From the NCBI GenBank assembly GCA_937871415.1, contig CALMQD010000194.1, positions 1-13,064 of the forward strand: a stretch of 13,064 nt of DNA, read 5' to 3'. Position 1 is the first letter of the stretch, and each line of letters opens with the position of its first letter. This DNA comes from an uncultured Phycisphaerales bacterium. GTDB lineage: Bacteria; Planctomycetota; Phycisphaerae; Phycisphaerales; UBA1924. This document shows, piece after piece, positions 6,036-11,517 of this stretch. Under the pieces are notes generated by a model. The model searched no databases and was not told the DNA's origin. It saw only the letters and a program-made list of their open reading frames with translations. The position numbers and the translations under genes are program-made.

Positions 6036-8213
6036 ATGCTGACCAACACCCCATCGAACTCACCGGCGGGCTCGGTTGCCCAGGACGCGGCCACGACTCC
6101 CGGCGGCGCGCGTCCGAGGTGCAATGTCGAGGTCATGATCCTCGCGCACAACGAGGCGGCGAACCTGCCGCACTCGCTGGCGAGCGTCATCGGATGGGCG
6201 GACGCGGTGTACGTGGTGGATTCGGGGAGCAATGACGGCAGCCAGGAGATCGCGTCGCGGATGGGGGCGCAGGTGGTGCACCGGCCGTGGCTGGGGTATG
6301 CGCGTCAGAAGAACTGGGCGCTGGAGCACCTGCCGTTCAAGAGCGACTGGATCTTCATCCTCGACGCGGACGAGTCGATCACGCCGGAACTGAAGGATGA
6401 ACTGCTGGCGATCGCGGGGCGTCCGGCGGAGCAGGCGCCGATCGCGGGGTACTACGTCAACCGGCTGACGTTCTTCATGGGCGCGCCGATCCGGCACGCG
6501 GGGTATTACCCGAGTTACAACCTGCGGTTCTTCCGGCGCGGCAAGGCGCGGTACGAGGACCGCGAGGTTCACGAGCACATGGTCGTGGACGGGCCGACGG
6601 AGCGCCTCAAGCGCGAGATGCTGCACGAGGACCGGCGGGGGCTCGAGCACTTCATCGCCAAGCACAACCGGTACTCGACGCTCGAAGCGCGGGAGTTGAT
6701 GCGCGAGCAGATCCGTCGCAGCCGCGGCGATCGCGCGACGCACCTGGAGCGCGGCATCGCGACGCGCCGGTGGCTCAAGAACAAGGTGCTGCCCCGCCTG
6801 CCGTTCAGCGGCGTGTGGCGGTTCCTGTACATGTACATCCTGCGCCTGGGCATCCTCGACGGGTTGCCGGGGTTCCGGTTCTGCCTGCTCCTGGCGACGT
6901 ACGACACGTTCATCTCGCTGAAGTTGGCGGAACTGCGGGCGATGGGCGCGGAAGAGAAGCCCGAGCTGATGGAAGCGCCGTCGACCAAGGCCCGCGGCCT
7001 GGCGGTGCCCGAGGGCGAGCTGGCGGTGGCGGCGACCGGCGCGGCCAAGGGCCCGAGTGTCGAACCGGCGGCGGTGGCTGCGCCCGCGCCGTTTGTGCCG
7101 AAGTCAGCGCCCGTTGTGCCCGCGCTCGAACCGAAGCCGGCCGCGGCGCCGGCGGCGTCGGGAGCGGAAACGGAGAGCCCGGAGGGCCGCCCGCTCCCCG
7201 ACCCCATCCACCCGCAGACGGCGCGTCACCGGGCCGAACTGGCGAACCTGGCGTTCCCGCCGGGGAAGTGGCCGGCGAAGGGGAGCGTGCCGGTGAGCGT
7301 GCTCATCCCGGTCAAGAACGAGCAGCGGAACATCGTGGACTGCATCCGGCACTGCATGTGGGCGAGCGAGATCGTGGTCGTCGACTCGCAGTCGACGGAC
7401 CAGACGATCCCGATGAGCCAGGCGCTGGGGGCCGACGTCTACCAGTTCTACTACAGCAAGGAGGGGTGGCCCAAGAAGAAGAACTGGGCGCTCGAGCAGG
7501 TGCCGTGGAAGAACGAGTGGGTGCTGATCCTCGACGCCGACGAGTTCATGACGCCCGAACTGACCGAGGAGGTCCGTCAGGTGGTCACCGGCGCGTACTC
7601 GCCCAAAGACCCCAAGAAGGCCGGGTGCGGCGACGGGTACTGGCTCAACCGGCGGTTCATGTTCATGGGGCGCTGGATCCGCGGGTGCGGCTACTACCCC
7701 TCGTGGAACGTGCGGCTCTTCAAGCACAGGGTCGGGCGCTACGAGCGCATCGGCACGCTCGGGCAGACAGGTTCGGGCGACAACGAGGTGCACGAGCACG
7801 TCGTGCTCTCGACCGGACCCGCGGGCTATCTCGAGCACGAGTTCCTGCACTACGCCTACCCGGACCTGACGGCGTGGATCGAGAAGCACAACCGCTACAC
7901 GACGTGGGAAGCGCACGCGATGAAGGCCAAGGACGCCGGGGCCGTGCAGGCGTCGCTCTTCGGCGGGCCGATCGAGCGCCGGCGGTGGCTCAAGCGTTTC
8001 GCGCGCGGCCTGCCGTTCCGCCCCACGCTCCGCTTCCTCTTCAGTTACCTGATCCAGCTGGGCATCCGCGACGGCTATCCCGGGTACGTGATGTGCCGCC
8101 TGCTCGCCTGGTACGAGTTTGTTTCGCTGGCCAAGTACTACGAGATGGAGACGCAGCAGGGCGAGGCGGCGCGCCGCGACGCGCAGCAGACCAGCGGCAA
8201 GCCGCTGGGCTGA
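6036..8213 (+). CDS. Double-domain GT2 glycosyltransferase (WaaE/KdtX-like units in tandem)
   Basis: A 725-residue protein carrying two complete family-2 glycosyltransferase units of the beta-1,4-glucosyltransferase (WaaE/KdtX) type, which add sugars to lipopolysaccharide core or related glycans. Unit 1 spans about 30-300 and unit 2 about 418-702. Each has the nucleotide-sugar start (ILAHNEAANL, 35-44; LIPVKNEQRN, 423-432), the VVDS segment, a KNWALE block, and the catalytic ILDADE motif (D110/D112 and D500/D502). Each ends with KHNRY, RRWLK and an 'R.L...I.LGI.DG.PG' tail that may touch the membrane. An Ala/Pro-rich linker (about 303-415) joins them. Neither copy has lost key residues, so both may be active. 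Unit 2 has extra loops near 520-533 and 573-583. The ATG at 6036 is the only sensible start close to unit 1. It has no Shine-Dalgarno. The acceptor and sugar cannot be told. The downstream methyltransferase and Lpt permease favour a surface-glycan role. Confidence 0.88.
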   Translation: MLTNTPSNSPAGSVAQDAATTPGGARPRCNVEVMILAHNEAANLPHSLASVIGWADAVYVVDSGSNDGSQEIASRMGAQVVHRPWLGYARQKNWALEHLPFKSDWIFILDADESITPELKDELLAIAGRPAEQAPIAGYYVNRLTFFMGAPIRHAGYYPSYNLRFFRRGKARYEDREVHEHMVVDGPTERLKREMLHEDRRGLEHFIAKHNRYSTLEARELMREQIRRSRGDRATHLERGIATRRWLKNKVLPRLPFSGVWRFLYMYILRLGILDGLPGFRFCLLLATYDTFISLKLAELRAMGAEEKPELMEAPSTKARGLAVPEGELAVAATGAAKGPSVEPAAVAAPAPFVPKSAPVVPALEPKPAAAPAASGAETESPEGRPLPDPIHPQTARHRAELANLAFPPGKWPAKGSVPVSVLIPVKNEQRNIVDCIRHCMWASEIVVVDSQSTDQTIPMSQALGADVYQFYYSKEGWPKKKNWALEQVPWKNEWVLILDADEFMTPELTEEVRQVVTGAYSPKDPKKAGCGDGYWLNRRFMFMGRWIRGCGYYPSWNVRLFKHRVGRYERIGTLGQTGSGDNEVHEHVVLSTGPAGYLEHEFLHYAYPDLTAWIEKHNRYTTWEAHAMKAKDAGAVQASLFGGPIERRRWLKRFARGLPFRPTLRFLFSYLIQLGIRDGYPGYVMCRLLAWYEFVSLAKYYEMETQQGEAARRDAQQTSGKPLG

Positions 8214-8221
8214 GCCCGTCC

Positions 8222-8262
8222 CGCCCGGACCCGGCACACCGGGCGCGAGCGACGCGCCCGGT
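8222..8262 (+). promoter_or_regulatory. Mutually exclusive hairpins before the methyltransferase gene
   Basis: In the 64-base gap after the glycosyltransferase, ACCGGGCGCG (8238-8247) and CGCGCCCGGT (8253-8262) form a perfect 10-bp stem with loop AGCGA. It ends one base before the Shine-Dalgarno region (GGGAGGA, 8264-8270). An alternative stem, CGCCCGG (8222-8228) with CCGGGCG (8239-8245), uses part of the same bases, so the two cannot form together. There is no T run, so this is not a simple terminator. It could affect translation or mRNA processing, or be a by-product of high GC. Confidence 0.4.
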
Positions 8263-8264
8263 CG

Positions 8265-8270
8265 GGAGGA
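8265..8270 (+). promoter_or_regulatory. Shine-Dalgarno that sets the GTG start of the methyltransferase
   Basis: GGAGGA lies 7 bases before GTG 8278-8280. It is the strongest ribosome-binding site in the window and decides the start against the in-frame ATG at 8119, which overlaps the end of the glycosyltransferase. Confidence 0.8.
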
Positions 8271-8277
8271 GAGTCCC

Positions 8278-9285
8278 GTGAGCAGTCCGACCACCAGCCC
8301 CCATCGCGACGGCGCCGAGCGCGCCGGACCTTCCGGCGCCGCCGCACCGGGCACGCCGGCGGGCGAGCAGCCGATCCGTTCGTACACCTCGCCGGGGCAG
8401 GGCGTGGGCAACACGCTGCGCGAGTTCTGGAGCCTGTACCGCGGGATGCGGGCGGCCAAGGCGACCATCGAGCGCGACGTGCAGAACCAGATCGAGGACT
8501 GCCGCCTGTGCGCCCGCAAGTTCGAGCAGCTCACGGGCCGGCCGCTCAAGGGCTGCAAGATCGTCGAGGTGGGCGCCGGGCAGAGCCTGCGGCGCGCGCG
8601 GGAGTTCGCCGTCGGCAACGACGTGACGGCGACGGATCTGGACGTGTACGCGCACGGGCTGGACGTTCGGGCGTATCTCGAGGTGCTCCGACGCAACGGC
8701 GCCAAGCGCATGGCCAAGACCATCGGCCTGCGCCTGTTCGGCACGGACCGCGCGTACAACCGGGCGCTGGCGAGGGCGCTCAACGTGGCGAGCCTGCCCG
8801 ACGCCCGGTTCCGCCAGATGGACGCGACGAGGCTGGAGTTCCCGGACAACTCGATCGACCTGGTGTACTCGTTCCAGGTCTTCGAGCACCTGCCCGATCC
8901 GGAGGCGGTGTGGCGTGAGTGCGTCCGCGTGGTCAAGCCCGGCGGGTGCATCTTCACGCTCCTGCACCTCTACACGTCGGACTCGGGGTGCCACGACCTG
9001 CGGATCATCCGGGGCGACCATTCGCAGACGGGCTACTGGCCGCACCTGCGCGAGAGCGCCAGGCACACGGTGCAGAACTCGGCGTACCTCAACGAACTGA
9101 CGCTTGCGCAGTGGTACGACCTGGTGCACAGGGTCTTCCCCGGGGCCGACGTGGAGTTTGAACGCGACGACCGGTACCGGGACGAGCTGGCGCGGCTGCG
9201 CTCGCAGGGAGAGCTGCGGGACTATTCCGACGACGAGCTGCTCAACCGGAACATGATCGTCACGTGGATGAAGCCCCGGGCCTGA
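8278..9285 (+). CDS. SAM-dependent methyltransferase (class I, Methyltransf_11-like)
   Basis: A 335-residue cytoplasmic enzyme expected to transfer a methyl group from S-adenosylmethionine. The start is GTG 8278, set by the Shine-Dalgarno at 8265-8270. The first 33 residues are Pro/Ala/Ser-rich and probably flexible. The Rossmann core shows motif I IVEVGAGQS (95-103), an acidic residue at the end of strand 2 (TATDLD, 117-122), a motif near QMDATRLEFPDNSID (180-194), and the strand-4/5 block FEHLPDPE...VVKPGG (202-223) typical of Methyltransf_11. The segment between strand 2 and QMDAT (about 123-178) is longer than usual and may be a substrate cap. The C-terminal part (about 230-335) is specific to this protein. 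Sixty-four bases separate it from the glycosyltransferase gene in the same direction, suggesting an operon, so a sugar or glycolipid acceptor is plausible but not shown. Confidence 0.85.
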   Translation: MSSPTTSPHRDGAERAGPSGAAAPGTPAGEQPIRSYTSPGQGVGNTLREFWSLYRGMRAAKATIERDVQNQIEDCRLCARKFEQLTGRPLKGCKIVEVGAGQSLRRAREFAVGNDVTATDLDVYAHGLDVRAYLEVLRRNGAKRMAKTIGLRLFGTDRAYNRALARALNVASLPDARFRQMDATRLEFPDNSIDLVYSFQVFEHLPDPEAVWRECVRVVKPGGCIFTLLHLYTSDSGCHDLRIIRGDHSQTGYWPHLRESARHTVQNSAYLNELTLAQWYDLVHRVFPGADVEFERDDRYRDELARLRSQGELRDYSDDELLNRNMIVTWMKPRA

Positions 9286-9342
9286 CTCCCCCACGTCCCA
9301 CCTTCCGCACCCGCGCCCGCCCTCCGCGTGGGCAATCGACCC

Positions 9343-9348
9343 TATCGT
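9343..9348 (+). promoter_or_regulatory. Probable -10 element for leaderless Lpt permease mRNA
   Basis: TATCGT ends 7 bases before GTG 9356, and no Shine-Dalgarno is present. The spacing matches TACGAT before the EamA and helicase genes, but no clear -35 is visible. If used, the permease has a promoter independent of the glycosyltransferase-methyltransferase transcript. Confidence 0.5.
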
Positions 9349-9355
9349 TGGGCCG

Positions 9356-10546
9356 GTGAACACGCTCGACCGGTACATCGCGCGCCAGTACCTGTTCAAC
9401 GTCGCGGCGCTGATCGTGCTCCTGTTCACGTTCGTCGTGGCGATCGACGTGACGCTCAACATCGATCGGTTCGTGGACCGGGCGAAGGAGCTCGAGGCGC
9501 TGTCGGGCGCTCCCGGGGCGCGGGTCGAACCGTCGACGGCGCGGCGCGTGCTGCTCACGGTGTCGCTGGTGTTCAACCTGTGGGGGCCCAAGCTCCTGCA
9601 GCTGTTCACGTACACGGTCGGGCTCGCGCTGGTGGGCGCGATGGGGTTCACGCTGACGCAGATGGTGCGCCACCGGGAGCTGGTCGCGCTGATGGCGTCG
9701 GGGATCTCGCTGCGCCGTGTGGCGCGCCCCATCGTCGTCGTCGCGTGCGTCTTCCTGGCGCTGAAGGTCATCGACCACGAGGTGATCCTGTCGCACCCGC
9801 GGATCGCGCCGCTCCTGGTGCGCGATCACGGCGACGCGGGCAACGTGCAGCTCTCGAGGTTCAGCGTGCCCCTGACCGCCGAGGCGCCCGACCCGGTCAC
9901 GCGCACGCGCCGGGTGTTCATGGCCGAGTCGTTCTCGCCGGAGGACAACGTGCTGGAGGGGCTGAACATCTGGGAGCGCGATGCGCGGGGCGTGGCGGTG
10001 CGCCACCTGGTGGTGCGCCGGGCCGTGTGGACCGAAGTGAACGGCAAGGGCGGCTGGGACCTGGCGGGGGTGGAGAGCAAGTTCCTGGGTTCGAGCCCGG
10101 AGGGCACCGGCGTGATCCTGGCCGACACGCGGCCGGCCCCGACGCGGATCGAGACCGACCTGGGGCCGGACGCGCTGGTGTTCCGGCGGCACGCGACGTA
10201 CGCCCAGAACCTGTCCTGGCCGCAGATCTCGAGGATGCTCAAGAACGAGAACATCGAGGACGCGCTGCGGGACAAGCTGGAGCGGATCCGGTGGGGGAGG
10301 CTGTCGACGACGCTGACGTCGCTGCTGAGCCTGGTGATCACGGTGCCGTTCTTCCTGCTGCGCGAGCCCTCGAACATGCTGGTGCAGAGCCTCAAGTGCG
10401 CGCCGGTGGGGATCGTGGCGCTGCTGGGGAGCGTGATCCTCACGGCGATGCCGGTGCCGGGGCTGCCGGCGGGCTTCGGCGCGATGCTGCCGGTCTTCAT
10501 CCTGCTGCCGATCGCGATCGCGAGCGTGTCGTGGGTGAAGACCTGA
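9356..10546 (+). CDS. LptF/LptG-family permease (YjgP/YjgQ)
   Basis: A 396-residue inner-membrane subunit of the LptB2FG-type ABC transporter that extracts lipopolysaccharide from the inner membrane and passes it to the periplasmic bridge. The N-terminus LDRYIARQYL (4-13), followed by a long helix (about 13-35), is characteristic. Two further helices flank RHRELVALMASGISLRR (105-121), the coupling helix that would contact the LptB ATPase. A periplasmic domain (about 145-305), expected to be a beta-jellyroll, is followed by RWGRLSTTL and three C-terminal helices (about 315-335, 349-368, 374-393). Six helices and ~390 residues are normal for the family. LptF and LptG cannot be told apart here. 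Only one copy is present, so the partner and LptB must be elsewhere. The GTG start at 9356 fits both the family N-terminus and the TATCGT element. It follows the methyltransferase by 70 bases. Confidence 0.92.
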   Translation: MNTLDRYIARQYLFNVAALIVLLFTFVVAIDVTLNIDRFVDRAKELEALSGAPGARVEPSTARRVLLTVSLVFNLWGPKLLQLFTYTVGLALVGAMGFTLTQMVRHRELVALMASGISLRRVARPIVVVACVFLALKVIDHEVILSHPRIAPLLVRDHGDAGNVQLSRFSVPLTAEAPDPVTRTRRVFMAESFSPEDNVLEGLNIWERDARGVAVRHLVVRRAVWTEVNGKGGWDLAGVESKFLGSSPEGTGVILADTRPAPTRIETDLGPDALVFRRHATYAQNLSWPQISRMLKNENIEDALRDKLERIRWGRLSTTLTSLLSLVITVPFFLLREPSNMLVQSLKCAPVGIVALLGSVILTAMPVPGLPAGFGAMLPVFILLPIAIASVSWVKT

Positions 10547-10609
10547 GGGTGGCGGCGGGGGCGTGGCGCCGGTTTGCGCACGAGATGCCAACGACACGAG
10601 TTGCCAACG

Positions 10610-10636
10610 AAAAACCCCGGCGCTCGGGCCGGGGTT
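10610..10636 (-). terminator. Intrinsic terminator of the YceI-family gene
   Basis: On the minus strand, AACCCCGGC (10636-10628) and GCCGGGGTT (10621-10613) form a perfect 9-bp stem with a six-base loop. A T run follows (five T from 10614 to 10610, overlapping the end of the stem, then CGTT). It lies 42 bases beyond the stop codon at 10679-10681. The plus strand lacks a T run after the stem, so it is not a good terminator for the convergent permease gene. Confidence 0.85.
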
Positions 10637-10678
10637 GTCTGGTGTTCTGTCCGCCGCGCGCGTCGCTCGTCGGAACGC

Positions 10679-11347
10679 TTACTGGCGCTGGCCCTCGAGC
10701 GCGACGACGACCATGACCTCGTCGCCGAGCGCGTCGCCCTTGATGCCGTAGTTCATGCCGAAGTCGGAGCGCTTGAAGGTGAAGGTCGCTTCGACGCCCG
10801 ATCGGTAGCCCATGCGCTCGCCGCGATCGCCCTCGCCGATGTGCGTGAGCTTGGCGGTGACGGGCATGGTCTTGCCCAGGAGCGTCATGTCGCCGACGAG
10901 GTCGAAGCCCTCGCCGGACTTCCTGCACTCCTTGCTCTTGAAAGTGATCGAGGGGAACTGCTTGGTGTTGAAGAAGTCGGGGCTCTTGAGGTGCTCGTCG
11001 CGCTGCTTGTTGTTGGAATCCACGGACGCGGCGTCGATCGTGATGTCGAACATCGACGACGACGGGTTCGCGGGGTCGAAGCTGAACATGCCGTCGACCT
11101 TGTTGAAGCGGCCCCAGAAGTTCGAGACGCCGACGTGCCGGATGCGATAGACCACGCCGGAGTGCACCGGGTCGATCTTGAACCCGCCGGCCTTCATGGG
11201 CTCGGGGGCGACGGCGGCGGTGGCGGCCGCTGCGTCTTTGCCGGTCAGGCCCATGGCCATTCCGCCGGCGAACATGACGCCCGCCGCCAATCCCAGCGCG
11301 AGCATCGAACCCGAACCCCATCGAACGCTGCAGCACGAGCAAGCCAT
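10679..11347 (-). CDS. Exported YceI-family protein
   Basis: A 222-residue secreted protein with a YceI domain, a lipocalin-like beta-barrel that in studied members binds polyisoprenoid lipids. Its physiological role is often unclear. The ATG at 11345-11347 is supported by GGAG 8 bases upstream. Residues 14-34 are a hydrophobic signal or anchor segment, followed by Ala-rich sequence (39-48). The YceI domain (about 56-218) shows VHSGVVYRIRHVGVSNFWGRF (61-81), RDEHLKSPDFFNTKQFPSITF (116-136) and FKRSDFGMNY...GDEV (191-211), all typical. Unusually, the extreme N-terminus is MACSCC, with three cysteines before the hydrophobic stretch. An alternative ATG at 11305 (residue 15) would remove them but lacks the ribosome-binding site. 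TACGCT (11435-11430) is a possible -10. The gene is alone, with its own terminator, and is divergent from the helicase gene 170 bases away. Confidence 0.9.
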   Translation of the reverse strand: MACSCCSVRWGSGSMLALGLAAGVMFAGGMAMGLTGKDAAAATAAVAPEPMKAGGFKIDPVHSGVVYRIRHVGVSNFWGRFNKVDGMFSFDPANPSSSMFDITIDAASVDSNNKQRDEHLKSPDFFNTKQFPSITFKSKECRKSGEGFDLVGDMTLLGKTMPVTAKLTHIGEGDRGERMGYRSGVEATFTFKRSDFGMNYGIKGDALGDEVMVVVALEGQRQ

Positions 11348-11505
11348 TGAGGAATCTCCAGAACCCCCGACGCCCCGCCGAAGGCGAACGCACGGACCTC
11401 CCACGAGGGACGCCGCGTGCTCAGGTACCAGCGTAGAGGTCGGACGTTGCAGGCGGCCGGGCGAGATTGGAAAGAGGATGAATCGATCCAACTTCGAGCC
11501 GGCCG

Positions 11506-11511
11506 TACGAT
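11506..11511 (+). promoter_or_regulatory. Probable -10 element for leaderless helicase mRNA
   Basis: TACGAT ends exactly 6 bases before ATG 11518, identical in sequence and spacing to the element before the EamA gene. No Shine-Dalgarno is present and no clear -35 is visible. Confidence 0.5.
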
Positions 11512-11517
11512 CCCGCG

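Noticed and set aside
6036..8213. Possibility that the duplicated glycosyltransferase is a sequence assembly artefact
   Set aside because: The two halves differ at most positions and have different loops, so they are diverged copies rather than a repeated read segment.
7104..8957. Minus-strand open frame of 617 codons, and similar ones at 8041-9771, 9260-10597 and 11245-12729
   Set aside because: They are antisense to well-supported genes with clear catalytic motifs, and their products are compositionally biased without domains.
9290..9332. CCCACG and CGTGGG flanking the methyltransferase-permease gap
   Set aside because: A 6-bp stem with a loop of about 31 bases and no T run. Too weak to call a terminator.
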